Assembly (NCBI RefSeq): GCF_015277895.1
Contig: NZ_CP063815.1
Coordinates: 310,001 to 374,000, forward strand
DNA length: 64,000 nucleotides
Source of the DNA: Microbacterium abyssi
GTDB lineage: Bacteria; Actinomycetota; Actinomycetes; Actinomycetales; Microbacteriaceae
Direction: 5' to 3'
Numbering within the stretch: the first letter of the stretch is position 1; every line of letters starts with the position of its first letter. The notes beneath the pieces are model-generated. The model had not been told where the DNA came from. It made no database searches and saw only the letters and a list, made by a program, of their open reading frames with translations. This document shows, in pieces, positions 8,276 through 18,591 of this stretch. The translations under genes and the position numbers were made by a program.

Positions 8276-8330
8276 CAGGTCGCAGTTTCTGCCGCTTCGG
8301 CGCCGCCAAACCGGCAGAAACTGCGACCTG
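8276..8330. repeat. 55-bp palindromic repeat, copy 1 (between cebE and cebF)
   Basis: Perfect 19-bp arms (CAGGTCGCAGTTTCTGCCG at 8276-8294 and its complement at 8312-8330) around a 17-nt loop. It lies inside the operon, 13 bp after the cebE stop and 26 bp before the cebF start. In mRNA it would form a very stable hairpin that could protect or attenuate transcripts and leave cebE more abundant than the permeases. Related units occur at 26814, 26877, 42868 and 42932. Confidence 0.9.
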
Positions 8331-8356
8331 CAGCATCCGATCTTGAGGCAGAACTC

Positions 8357-9415
8357 ATGACTCTCACCGCCCCGCCCCGCGAGCGCCGTGACACGGCATC
8401 CGCCGCGACGGCCCATGCCGCGCCGAAGCGCTCCTGGCGCCACCGCGTCTCGAGGTTCGACCAGAACGCCTCGCCGTACTTCTACGTCGCGCCGTTCTTC
8501 CTCCTGTTCGGCCTGGTCGGCCTGTTCCCGCTCGTGTACACCGTGTACGTGGCTGTGCACGACTGGGATCTGCTCAAGGGCGAGGGCGACTTCGTCGGCG
8601 TCGGCAACTTCGTCGAGATCCTCGGCGACGCGATGTTCTGGAACTCGATCTTCAACACCCTGAGCATCTTCCTGCTCTCCGCCATCCCGCAGCTCGCGGT
8701 CGCGCTGCTGGTCGCCTATCTTCTCGATCGCGGTCTGCGGGCGCCGACCATCTGGCGCATGAGCGTGCTGATCCCGTTCGTGGTGACGCCGGTCGCCGTC
8801 GCGATCATCTTCTCCAGCATCTTCAACGAGGCCGACGGCCTCGCTAACAACCTGCTGAACCTCATCGGCATCGCCGATCAGGAGTGGAAGCACGACACCT
8901 TCCTCTCGCACATCGCGATCGCGATCATGGTGAACTTCCGCTGGACCGGGTACAACGCCCTCATCCTGCTGGCCGCGATGCAGGCGGTTCCGCGCGACCT
9001 CTACGAGTCCGCCGCGATCGACGGAGCGGGCGCGGGGCGCCGCTTCTTCTCGATCACCGTCCCGACGATCCGCCCGACCCTGATCTTCGTCATCATCACG
9101 TCCACGATCGGCGGACTGCAGATCTTCGCAGAACCGCGGCTGTTCGACGTTTCCACGGCGGGCGGCATCGGCGGCAGCGACCGGCAGTTCCAGACCACGG
9201 TGCTGTTCCTGTGGGAGCTGGCCTTCTTCCGCCGCAACCTCGGCGAGGCATCCGCCGTCGCCATCCTGCTGTTCCTGCTCATCGTCGGGATCGGCGTGAT
9301 CAACTTCCTGCTCTCCCGGCGCATCGCCACCGGAGACGCACCGAAGGCAAACCGCGCCGCGCGCCGCCGTGCGCGCAAGAACGCCGCACGCAAGAACGAG
9401 GAGATCGCACGATGA
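8357..9415 (+). CDS. cebF: ABC transporter permease, CUT1 family (MalF-like)
   Basis: 352 aa with six predicted membrane segments; the first is around residues 40-62 (YVAPFFLLFGLVGLFPLVYTVYV). The cytoplasmic EAA loop that docks the ATPase is YESAAIDGAGAGRRFFSITVP. The C-terminal tail is rich in Arg/Ala/Lys. It forms the membrane channel with the next permease. Its stop overlaps the following ATG by 4 bp (9412-9415), which indicates coupled translation. Specificity for cello-oligosaccharides is inferred from the operon. Confidence 0.9.
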   Translation: MTLTAPPRERRDTASAATAHAAPKRSWRHRVSRFDQNASPYFYVAPFFLLFGLVGLFPLVYTVYVAVHDWDLLKGEGDFVGVGNFVEILGDAMFWNSIFNTLSIFLLSAIPQLAVALLVAYLLDRGLRAPTIWRMSVLIPFVVTPVAVAIIFSSIFNEADGLANNLLNLIGIADQEWKHDTFLSHIAIAIMVNFRWTGYNALILLAAMQAVPRDLYESAAIDGAGAGRRFFSITVPTIRPTLIFVIITSTIGGLQIFAEPRLFDVSTAGGIGGSDRQFQTTVLFLWELAFFRRNLGEASAVAILLFLLIVGIGVINFLLSRRIATGDAPKANRAARRRARKNAARKNEEIAR

Positions 9416-10295
9416 CCGCCACGCAGGCATTGAGCGTGCCCGAGAAGATCCGCAGGCGCAGGCCGGCCGGCGGCACGGCCGGCATCGGCAGCCGACCGGG
9501 CTTCCTCACCTACGGACTCCTCGCCGCGTTCATCATCGGCAGCGTGTATCCGCTGTGGTGGTCGGTGGTCGTCGCCAGCGGCACCAACTCCACCCGGGGC
9601 GAGACACTGCCGCTCATCCCCGGCGGGAACTTCTTCGCCAACGCGGCGAAGGTGTTCGACGCCATCCCGTTCTGGCTCGCGCTGGGCAACTCGTTCATCA
9701 TCTCCACGGTGATCACGGTCTCGGTCGTCACGTTCTCGACGCTGGCGGGGTACGCGTTCGCGAAGCTCCGCTTCAAGGGCCGCGAGGGACTCATGGTCTT
9801 CGTGATCGCGACCATGGCGATCCCGACCCAGCTCGGGATCATTCCGCTGTTCATGATCATGCGCGAACTCGGCTGGACTGGGTCGATCGGCGCGGTCATC
9901 ATCCCGACTCTCGTCACGGCGTTCGGGGTGTTCTTCATGCGCCAGTACCTCGTCGACGTCATCCCGGATGAGCTGATCGAGGCGGCGCGCATGGACGGCG
10001 CGAACCAGTTCCGCACGTTCCTGACCGTCGGCATCCCGGCCGCGCGTCCCGCGATGGCGATCCTCGGGCTGTTCACGTTCATGACGGCGTGGACCGACTA
10101 CTTGTGGCCGCTGATCGTGCTCTCCCCCCAGAACCCGACGCTGCAGACGGCGCTCAGCCAGCTGCAGTCCGGCTACTACATCGACTACTCGATCGTGCTC
10201 ACCGGTGCGGTGCTCGCGACCCTGCCCCTGCTCATCCTCTTCGCGGTCGCAGGCAAGCAGCTGGTCAGTGGCATCATGGCGGGCGCGGTGAAAGG

Positions 10296-10299
<4 letters not shown>
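9412..10299 (+). CDS. cebG: ABC transporter permease, CUT1 family (MalG-like)
   Basis: 295 aa from the ATG at 9412, inside the ATGA overlap with cebF. The frame is open far upstream, but that part is a shadow within cebF. It has six membrane segments and the EAA loop LIEAARMDGANQFRTFLTVG. The ending FAVAGKQLVSGIMAGAVKG is typical of MalG-like permeases. It pairs with CebF. Its stop overlaps the beta-glucosidase ATG by 4 bp (10296-10299). Confidence 0.9.
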
Positions 10300-11729
<1,430 letters not shown>

Positions 11730-11751
11730 TCGCGCGGCCGGAAGGAGAGCT

Positions 11752-12747
11752 GTGCCCGCTCGCGCGACCATCGAAGAGGTGGCGTCGACGGCAGGCGTGT
11801 CGCGGTCGACCGTCTCGCGCGTCGTCAACGGCTCGACGGCCGTCAGCCCTGAGGCGCTCAAGGCCGTGCAGGCCGCGATCGCAGAGCTCAGCTATGTCCC
11901 GAACCGGGCCGCGCGCTCGCTGGCGTCGCGGCAGACGAACGCGATCGCCCTGATCGTCCCCGAGGACACCACCCGATTCTTCGGCGATCCGTTCTTCGCG
12001 GCGATCGTGGCGGGCATCACCGGGGCCCTGGCCGGATCGGATTACATCCTGAACCTGCTCATCGCCAGCGATGACCCGGGCGACAAGATGGCGAGCTTCG
12101 TGCGCAACGGTGGCGTCGACGGCGCGCTCATCGTCTCGCATCACACCCATGACGCCTACATCGACACGATCGCGGATGCCGTGCCCACCGTGTTCGGCGG
12201 ACGGCCAATCCGCGCACGCGAGAGCGACTACGTCGTCGATGTGGACAACTTCGCGGGAGCCAGGACGGCCACTCAGCACCTCATCGACACCGGACGCACA
12301 CGGATAGCGACGGTGACCGGCCCCTTGACGATGCTCGCCGCCGGTGACCGTCTGCAGGCCTTCCGCGCCGGGCTGGCGGATGCCGGGCTCGAGCCGTTCG
12401 CCGTGGAAGAGGGTGACTACTTCGAAGCCGGCGGAGCGGAGGCCGCACGCCGCATCCTCGCCGCCGGAACACCGGACGCGATCTTCGTGGCGAGCGACCT
12501 GATGGCGCGCGGGGTCATCACCGCACTGCGCCGGGCCGGGCTGCGTGTTCCGGACGATGTCGCCGTGGTGGGCTACGACGACTCCTCGGTGGCTCTGACG
12601 ACCGACCCGCTTCTGACGACGGTGCGTCAGCCGATGTACAAGCAGGGCGAGACCATGGCGGCGGTGCTGCTGTCGCGGCTCGCCGGCCAGGAGCCGCCGA
12701 AGGTCACGATCCTGCCGACCGAACTGGTCGTGCGCGACTCGGCGTGA
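11752..12747 (+). CDS. cebR: LacI-family repressor, CebR/CelR type
   Basis: 331 aa starting at GTG 11752, preceded by GGAAGGAGA. The helix-turn-helix is TIEEVASTAGVSRSTVSRVVNG (6-27), followed by the hinge-helix region YVPNRAARSLASRQT. The effector domain has FVASDLMARGVITALRRAG and VPDDVAVVGYDDS. It is last in the ceb operon, 22 bp after bglC. The two TGGGAGCGCTCCCA boxes at the operon promoter are the established binding site of this subfamily, so autoregulated repression relieved by cellobiose is the natural reading. Binding itself is inferred. Confidence 0.9.
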   Translation: MPARATIEEVASTAGVSRSTVSRVVNGSTAVSPEALKAVQAAIAELSYVPNRAARSLASRQTNAIALIVPEDTTRFFGDPFFAAIVAGITGALAGSDYILNLLIASDDPGDKMASFVRNGGVDGALIVSHHTHDAYIDTIADAVPTVFGGRPIRARESDYVVDVDNFAGARTATQHLIDTGRTRIATVTGPLTMLAAGDRLQAFRAGLADAGLEPFAVEEGDYFEAGGAEAARRILAAGTPDAIFVASDLMARGVITALRRAGLRVPDDVAVVGYDDSSVALTTDPLLTTVRQPMYKQGETMAAVLLSRLAGQEPPKVTILPTELVVRDSA

Positions 12748-12807
12748 GGCCGGCCGTTCGTCTCGGTGCTCTACCCTGGGCGCCGTGACGATCAGGGACG
12801 CAGCCGG

Positions 12808-13533
12808 ATGACCCGCTACCGCGACATCGCCGACGACCTGCGTCGCCGCATCGTGCAGGGGGAGTTCGGCGCGGGGGAGCGGATGCCGGGCGAGCAGAAC
12901 CTTGCCGGGAACTACGGCGTCTCGCGCGGCGTCGTCCGCAATGCGCTCGCCGCCCTGCAGCGCCGAGGACTCGTGGAATCGCATCCCGGCTCGGGCTGGC
13001 GCGTGCGCGCCGACTTCCGCACGCAGGAATTCGCCGAGATGCGGTCGTTCGCGCAGTGGGCGCAGTCGCGACGCATGACGCCCGGCGGTCGGGTCGTCCG
13101 GCAGGAGTACGGACCTGCGACGGCAGTCGACGCGCGCGTGCTGCGGATGCGGACAGGCGACGATGTACTGCGCGTGACACGGCTGCGCACCCTCGACGGC
13201 CGGCCGGTCATGGTCGAACGCACCACCTACGCGCCGCGCGTGGCGTCGGTCATCCAGTCGCTGCCGCCGGACGAGCCCTCCGTCATGGCCGCGCTGCAGG
13301 TCGCGGGGTTCGCGATGGCCTCGGGCACGCATCGGATCGACACGGTCGCGGCCTCGAGCGAGGATGCCGAACTCCTGGGTGTGCGCCGATCCACGCGACT
13401 GCTGCGGCTGCGCCGCGAGACGCAGACCCATGACGGCATCCCGATCGAATACGGCGACGACCGCTACGCACCCGGCACGATGACGTTCGAAGTGCACGCG
13501 TCGGCAACCGGCAACCTCGTGGGCCGGGCCTGA
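12808..13533 (+). CDS. GntR-family regulator with UTRA domain
   Basis: 241 aa from the ATG at 12808 (MTRYRDIADDLRRRI). Residues 1-70 are a GntR winged helix (GERMPGEQNLAGNYGVSRGVVRNALAALQRRGLV). Residues 85-235 are a UTRA effector domain (LRVTRLRTLDGRPVMVERTTY, then IEYGDDRYAPGTMTFEV). HutC/FarR-type regulators usually sense a sugar phosphate, histidine derivative or amino sugar. It lies 60 bp downstream of cebR on the same strand, so it may be read through from the ceb operon or have its own promoter. Its target is unknown. Confidence 0.9.
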   Translation: MTRYRDIADDLRRRIVQGEFGAGERMPGEQNLAGNYGVSRGVVRNALAALQRRGLVESHPGSGWRVRADFRTQEFAEMRSFAQWAQSRRMTPGGRVVRQEYGPATAVDARVLRMRTGDDVLRVTRLRTLDGRPVMVERTTYAPRVASVIQSLPPDEPSVMAALQVAGFAMASGTHRIDTVAASSEDAELLGVRRSTRLLRLRRETQTHDGIPIEYGDDRYAPGTMTFEVHASATGNLVGRA

Positions 13534-13616
13534 ACCGCCCATTTCAGGACAGGTGCGCTTGAGCGGGCGTGCTGGTCCCGGCCGGGAGCGGGCCGGCCAC
13601 ACGGATGTCGTCCGGC

Positions 13617-13638
13617 GTTCACCTTGACGTCACGAAGC
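13617..13638 (+). promoter_or_regulatory. PHO-box-like direct repeat upstream of the metallophosphoesterase
   Basis: GTTCACCTTGA followed directly by CGTCACGAAGC resembles two 11-bp PhoP units of Streptomyces type (consensus near GTTCACCCGGC). The first unit matches well, the second only at its TCAC core. Phosphate control of an exported phosphoesterase would make sense, but the match is weak. Confidence 0.3.
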
Positions 13639-13720
13639 GCCGGTTCCGTCGAATCGGAGGTCAACCTCCGCGGCGCCGATGCTCCTTCGATGCCGCCTCC
13701 CTGCTCTGGAAGGAACGACC

Positions 13721-16177
13721 ATGCACTCGCCCTCAACGCCCGCGGCACGCCGTCGCCGGGGTGCGACAGCTTTCGGCGCACTCGCCGTCTCCGGCGCACT
13801 GCTGCTGTCTCCCGCCCTCACGGCTGCGAGCGCAGAACCGGCGGCAGGCGCGGTCGCCGCTGCCGCATCCCAGTTGACGCTGGCGACCTCGACGGTCGGC
13901 GTCGGAGATTCGATCACCGCGGAGTACACCACCGACCGTCCCACCGCGAAGAACTGGGTCGCGATCTACTCGGCATCCGTCGATGCCCCGTGCTCCGGCT
14001 GCGGATTCGCGTGGGACTACGCGCCGGGCGAATCGGGCAGCGTCACGATCCCGCTCCACGACCGGTCGGGCGATCCGCTGCCGGCCGGCGACTACCGCCT
14101 CGAGTACCTGTACGACGACGGCTGGACCCGCGCCGGCGAGCCGGTCTCGTTCACGATCGAGGGCGCCGGCGCTGAGCCCGATCCGACGAAGCCTCAGCCC
14201 GGCGACCCGGACGCACCGGTCGAGATCGCCCCGGTCTCCACCGACATCTCGACCGACGGCGTCATCCACCGCGAGGGCTTCAGCCTCGAGGGCACGCCCG
14301 AAGGATGGACCGTCGAGTCCGAGACGGATGCTGCCGACTACGGTGCCTGGACTTTCAAGACGCGTGCCGACTGGACGAGCGAGGTCGACGAGATGCGCGG
14401 CCGCTTCGCCCGCCCGCTCGGCGCCCTCGCGGTCGCCGACGCGCAGCAGTCCGGCGGTGCGCTCGACACCACGCTCACCTCGGCCGCAGTGCCGGTCGAC
14501 GGCCTGGCATCCGCCCGCCTCACCTTCGACAGCCACTACCGGGGAGCAGCCGGACAGTCCGGGGTCGTGCGGGTCAGCTTCGACGGTGGCGAGAGCACGG
14601 AGATCCTGCGTCTCGACTCCGAGAGCGTCGCAGACGGTTACGACGCTCGCCAGATGAACTACGCGCAGGACGTCGTCGTCGAGGTGCCGGAGGGTGCAGA
14701 CGAAGCCGTCTTCTCCTGGCAGTTCACCGCCGAAGAGGGTGCTCGCTACTGGGCGATCGACTCGGTCGCCGTGCACGAGGTGCTGAAGGCGACCGACGCG
14801 ACCCCGACGCAGGCCTGGGTCATGAGCGACATCCAGGGCCATCCAGGCGACTTCCAGCACGCGCTCGGCGACTACTCCGAGATCGCGCCGGAGGCCGACG
14901 GCATGCTGCTCGTCGGCGACATCGTGAACTCGGGTACGACCGGAGAATGGCAGGAGATCTATGACGTGATGGACGCGACGGCCGACATCCGTCCGCGTCA
15001 GACGATCGCCGCGAACGGCAACCATGAGCGCTATGCGGCGGGCGGCTTCGACGCCAACATGGAGCGCTTCTTCGCGTTCGCGGAGCGGGAGAAGCCGTGG
15101 GCGGAGTACGTCGTGGAGGGGCCGGCGGGCGACCTGCCGGTGATCGTCCTCGGGCAGGAGTTCGGATCGCCCACCGACGTCGCGATGTCGGATGCGCAGG
15201 TGGAGTTCTTCGAGGAGCGTCTGGCGCACTGGACCGCGCTCGACAAGCAGGTCGTGGTGATGACCCACTTCCCGCTCGGCGATACGGTCTCGGCATCCTG
15301 GATCCCCGGCTATCACGGTCATCACCAGATGAACGACCGCCTCACGAGCATCCTCGGCAACTACCCGAACGCGATCATCTTCACCGGTCACACGCACTAC
15401 CCCGCCGAGCTCGGCGACTGGGCCGTGCAGCGCCGGACGGCCGACGGTCACGCAGATGGCTTCTGGGCGATCAACACGATCGCGATGCACATCGAGTGGG
15501 ATGCGCGTGGCGAGAACACCGCCGGGATCACGGAGGTCACGACGCGCGACATCAACCAGGGGCTGACGCTCGACTCGTACGGCGACCGCGTCGTGGTGAC
15601 GGCCTACGACTTCGCGACGGACGAGCAGCTGCGCCAGGTCGAGATTCCCAACCCGCTCGTCGCGTTCGACGGCGACGTTCGGCCGGAGACTCCGGAGCCC
15701 GGAAACCCGGAGCCCGAGGAGCCGGAGGCGCCTGCCGCGCCGTCCGAGGACGACCTGACGCCGGAACTGCGCGACGGCATCGCGATCCAGGGATCGGGCA
15801 CGGTCCGTCCGGGTGAGCCGGTGATCATCGAGATGGATGCCGCATGGGCGGACGAGTCTGTGACCGGCTGGCTGTTCTCGGACCCGGTGTCGATGGGCGC
15901 GTACACGGTGCGGGCTGACGGGACGGCCGTGTTCACCGTTCCCCAGGATGCCGCGCTCGGTGCGCACCGCCTCGTCGTGACCGACAGCGAAGGGCAGGTC
16001 ATCGGATGGGCTCCGGTGACCGTGGCGGCCGCGCCGGTCTCCGGCGGCGACGCGGCGGCACCCGGCGGCGACCTCGCCGTTACGGGTTCGGAAGTGCCGT
16101 GGGGCTTCGGCCTGGCGGCTGTCGCGCTGATCCTCGGCGGAATCGGGCTGGCGCTGCGCGCTCGCCGCAAGGCCTGA
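13721..16177 (+). CDS. Wall-anchored metallophosphoesterase
   Basis: 818 aa from the ATG at 13721 (MHSPS), which has a GGAAGGAACG ribosome-binding site. An N-terminal signal peptide of about 38 aa precedes an Ig-like module (about 45-145) and a jelly-roll-like module (about 170-350). The calcineurin-type phosphoesterase domain follows: SDIQG with Asp370, GDIVNSG, GNHE with His435, MTHFP, and GHTH at 556-559. A Pro/Glu-rich spacer and another Ig-like module come next. The tail ends with LAVTG (785-789), a membrane helix and RARRKA, i.e. a sortase-type sorting signal. The protein is probably exported and surface-bound, cleaving extracellular phosphoesters. Unusually, the first metal motif is D-I-Q where most relatives have D-x-H. 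Confidence 0.85.
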   Translation: MHSPSTPAARRRRGATAFGALAVSGALLLSPALTAASAEPAAGAVAAAASQLTLATSTVGVGDSITAEYTTDRPTAKNWVAIYSASVDAPCSGCGFAWDYAPGESGSVTIPLHDRSGDPLPAGDYRLEYLYDDGWTRAGEPVSFTIEGAGAEPDPTKPQPGDPDAPVEIAPVSTDISTDGVIHREGFSLEGTPEGWTVESETDAADYGAWTFKTRADWTSEVDEMRGRFARPLGALAVADAQQSGGALDTTLTSAAVPVDGLASARLTFDSHYRGAAGQSGVVRVSFDGGESTEILRLDSESVADGYDARQMNYAQDVVVEVPEGADEAVFSWQFTAEEGARYWAIDSVAVHEVLKATDATPTQAWVMSDIQGHPGDFQHALGDYSEIAPEADGMLLVGDIVNSGTTGEWQEIYDVMDATADIRPRQTIAANGNHERYAAGGFDANMERFFAFAEREKPWAEYVVEGPAGDLPVIVLGQEFGSPTDVAMSDAQVEFFEERLAHWTALDKQVVVMTHFPLGDTVSASWIPGYHGHHQMNDRLTSILGNYPNAIIFTGHTHYPAELGDWAVQRRTADGHADGFWAINTIAMHIEWDARGENTAGITEVTTRDINQGLTLDSYGDRVVVTAYDFATDEQLRQVEIPNPLVAFDGDVRPETPEPGNPEPEEPEAPAAPSEDDLTPELRDGIAIQGSGTVRPGEPVIIEMDAAWADESVTGWLFSDPVSMGAYTVRADGTAVFTVPQDAALGAHRLVVTDSEGQVIGWAPVTVAAAPVSGGDAAAPGGDLAVTGSEVPWGFGLAAVALILGGIGLALRARRKA

Positions 16178-16191
16178 TCCATCCCGACGCC

Positions 16192-16226
16192 CGGCCCCGT
16201 GCGCACCCCCCGAGCGCACGGGGCCG
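16192..16226 (+). terminator. Probable intrinsic terminator after the metallophosphoesterase
   Basis: Perfect 13-bp stem CGGCCCCGTGCGC (16192-16204) and complement (16214-16226) with a 9-nt loop, 14 bp after the stop. No U-tract follows, as is common in high-GC actinobacteria. Confidence 0.7.
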
Positions 16227-16249
16227 AGTCCTTCTCACGGAGTTCCGCA

Positions 16250-16927
16250 ATGAACGATTCCTCTTCTGCTGTGCGTCGCCGACCCGCAGCGGTGCTGTGG
16301 GACATGGACGGCACGATCGTCGACACCGAGTCGCACTGGATCGCCGCCGCGGACGAGATCGCACGAGCGCATGGTCTCGAGCCGTCAGCGGATGCTCTCG
16401 CCGCTCTGGTCGGGACGTCTCTGATCGATGGCGTCGAGCTCATGCGCGCCTGGGGAGTCGACGCTCCGGCATCCGAGCTGATCGATCGTCATCTGGAGCT
16501 GGCGATGCGCAACACCGCGGCCGCGGGTCTCACCTGGCGGCCGGGCGCGGTCGAGATGCTGTCAGCGCTTCGGGCCGCCGCCATCCCGCTCGCGCTGGTG
16601 ACGATGTCGTATCGGGAGTATGCGGACGCTGTCATCGCGGCGCTCCCGGTGGGCACGTTCGACGTCATCGTCACCGGCGATGCTGTCGAACGTGGCAAGC
16701 CGCATCCCGACGCGTATGTTCGGGCGGCGGGGCTGCTCGAGGTCGACGTGCGCGACTGCGTCGCCATCGAGGATTCACTCATCGGCCTGGCAGCCGCGCG
16801 AGCCGCGGGTGCTCACGTGATCGGCGTGCCGCACCACATCGCGATCCCGGCGGAGGCGGCGGATGCCGTCTGGCCGACGCTCGCGGGTCGTCGCCCCGGG
16901 GATCTACGGGTGCCCCTACCCCGATGA
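16250..16927 (+). CDS. HAD-superfamily phosphatase (beta-phosphoglucomutase-like)
   Basis: 225 aa from the ATG at 16250 (MNDSSS), with CACGGAG upstream; the frame is open 17 codons earlier. HAD motif I is LWDMDGTIVDTE, motif II Thr is in LALVTMS, motif III Lys is in ERGKPHPDAY, and motif IV is CVAIEDSLIG. A helical cap lies between motifs I and II. This is subfamily IA, like sugar-phosphate phosphatases and phosphoglycolate phosphatase. The substrate cannot be named from sequence. It stands alone after a terminator. Confidence 0.9.
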   Translation: MNDSSSAVRRRPAAVLWDMDGTIVDTESHWIAAADEIARAHGLEPSADALAALVGTSLIDGVELMRAWGVDAPASELIDRHLELAMRNTAAAGLTWRPGAVEMLSALRAAAIPLALVTMSYREYADAVIAALPVGTFDVIVTGDAVERGKPHPDAYVRAAGLLEVDVRDCVAIEDSLIGLAAARAAGAHVIGVPHHIAIPAEAADAVWPTLAGRRPGDLRVPLPR

Positions 16928-17022
16928 CCCGTCTGAAGTGAGGACCAACGTCAGGGATGCGCACGCCGGATCTGGTGGTCGGGCTCGCACGCAACGTCCG
17001 CTGATCGGATAATCTCTGCTGC

Positions 17023-17391
17023 ATGCGTCAGGCAGCCGGCATCGTGCTCTCCGCCGTGGCGACGGTGAGCGGGGTGATCGGGGCAGCGTGGTTCAACCTT
17101 GCCGGTCTCGGTTGGTCGGGCGGATTCTTCAAGAGGATCTACTGGGACGAGTCTGAAAGCGGGATCGGGGTCGCCTTCGGGGTCTTCGGTCTGCTGGTGT
17201 GGCTGGCGCTGCTCGGTGCTTCGTTCGCGGTGATGCGCGGCGGAGCCTCGCCGGCATCCCGTGCCGTCAGAGTCGTATCGGCGACCCTCCTCGCGATGAG
17301 CATCGGCGTGGTCGTCGTGTGCTGCGCCCTGGTGCTCGGGTGGCCCGAGCCGCCCAGCGAGTTCCCGACACCAGAGTGGGGTAGGGCCTGA
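17023..17391 (+). CDS. Small integral membrane protein, unknown function
   Basis: 122 aa with three hydrophobic segments (about 5-28, 48-68 and 82-105) and a proline-rich tail. No domain was recognised. There is no strong ribosome-binding site before the ATG at 17023. GC bias and continuous hydrophobicity support it as a gene. It may share a transcript with the following lipoprotein gene 127 bp away, but nothing shows a joint function. Confidence 0.6.
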   Translation: MRQAAGIVLSAVATVSGVIGAAWFNLAGLGWSGGFFKRIYWDESESGIGVAFGVFGLLVWLALLGASFAVMRGGASPASRAVRVVSATLLAMSIGVVVVCCALVLGWPEPPSEFPTPEWGRA

Positions 17392-17518
17392 GCGCCGGAC
17401 CGGTACGCGGTGTGCGGGCTCTGCGAACCTGCTCCGAGTGGAGCACATCGCGGATAGTTACCGGTTCGTTGCGCCGGGCCGCCTCGGTGCATCTAACGTC
17501 GATGGTGAGGAGGGCACG

Positions 17519-18529
17519 ATGCGACGGACTGCGGCGACCCTGTTGCTCGGCGTCGTTCTCGCGCTCGCCGGATGCGCGATCCTTCCCGGGCTCGGCCCCG
17601 ATCCGCGTGTCGCCGCGACGCCCGTGTCTACGGTGACGTGCCCCGAGACATTCGCGGAAGGATACGCCGAGGCCGGGCTCGTACCCGAGGGGTTCGAAGC
17701 CGTCGCCGTGCTGCGATGCGAACCGTACGCCTCGCATCAGGACCGCGACGGGGTCTGGTCGGGGTCGCGCCTCGAGCGCTTGGAGGGAGAACTGGAACCT
17801 GTGCTCGCCGCCCTCGCGAGCCCGAGCGACCCGAGATCGAACGGGCCGTGCCCCGCCGTCGCATACCTCGCACCAGAGCTGTGGCTGGAAGGAACAAGCG
17901 GCGACGTCGTGCGCGTCGCCGTTCCTGCGGACGGATGCGGTGCGCCCAAACAGGTCGGTCTGGAGGCCGCCCTTGACACGCTCGCAGTGGCGGACGAGAC
18001 GTTCACTCCCGCCTCGCTGGTCGAATCGATCGCGGCGATCCAGGCCGGCTGCGCGACACAGGCGGGGATGCTGGTGCTCGCCGGACTCGGCGAGGCGAAC
18101 GGGCTGGATGCCGAACAGGTCATGCCCGAGGATGGCCAGGTCATCGGCGAGGAGCACCTCATCCCGTACGAGAGCCCGGCGTGGCCGGACGCGTCGGAGG
18201 TGACCGGGGCGCTGTTGTGCGACTACGTCACGACCGCAGTATCGGGCACAGCACCCGCGCCCGCCGGTGACGCCGGTGTGTTCGACGGAGTGCGGGAGCT
18301 GACAGCATCCGAGGCTCGAGCGGTCATCTCGGACGCACAGCTCGCTCCCGCTGCGCCGACCTGCGCCGACGTCGCGACGCGATTCGTCGTCGTGCACCTG
18401 CGCGCCGGTGAGAGCACCGCGGCCGCCTTCACCGTCGAACTCGACGGATGCCGGCGGCTGGCAGACCCGGTCTGGAACGCACACGCGGCGTCACCCGACT
18501 TGCTCGCGCTCCTGACGCCCGCAGAGTGA
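17519..18529 (+). CDS. Putative lipoprotein, unknown function
   Basis: 336 aa from the ATG at 17519, which follows GTGAGGAGGGCACG. The longer frame from 17438 would put 27 residues before the signal peptide. RRTAATLLLGVVLALAGC is a lipoprotein signal with lipobox LAGC. The mature part has several spaced cysteines (in CPETF, RCEPY, GPCPAVAYL, DGCGAP, QAGCATQ, LLCDY, PTCAD and DGCRR) that could form extracytoplasmic disulfides. I recognise no family. It is probably anchored to the outer face of the membrane. Confidence 0.7.
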   Translation: MRRTAATLLLGVVLALAGCAILPGLGPDPRVAATPVSTVTCPETFAEGYAEAGLVPEGFEAVAVLRCEPYASHQDRDGVWSGSRLERLEGELEPVLAALASPSDPRSNGPCPAVAYLAPELWLEGTSGDVVRVAVPADGCGAPKQVGLEAALDTLAVADETFTPASLVESIAAIQAGCATQAGMLVLAGLGEANGLDAEQVMPEDGQVIGEEHLIPYESPAWPDASEVTGALLCDYVTTAVSGTAPAPAGDAGVFDGVRELTASEARAVISDAQLAPAAPTCADVATRFVVVHLRAGESTAAAFTVELDGCRRLADPVWNAHAASPDLLALLTPAE

Positions 18530-18591
18530 CCCGCCTCAACACGATCCCCGCCGTGGCCTGCTCGCCGCGGCAACACTCCGGGGCGCGCCTC

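Noticed and set aside
13655..13670. CGGAGGT-CA-ACCTCCG dyad before the metallophosphoesterase as a translational switch
   Set aside because: It lies about 50 bp from the start codon, does not pair with the actual ribosome-binding site and has a 2-nt loop, so a riboregulatory role is not supported.
13733..16219. An 828-codon open frame on the minus strand opposite the metallophosphoesterase gene
   Set aside because: It is a high-GC shadow frame: Arg/Asp/Val-rich, no recognisable domain, and it mirrors a well-supported gene with signal peptide and catalytic motifs on the other strand.
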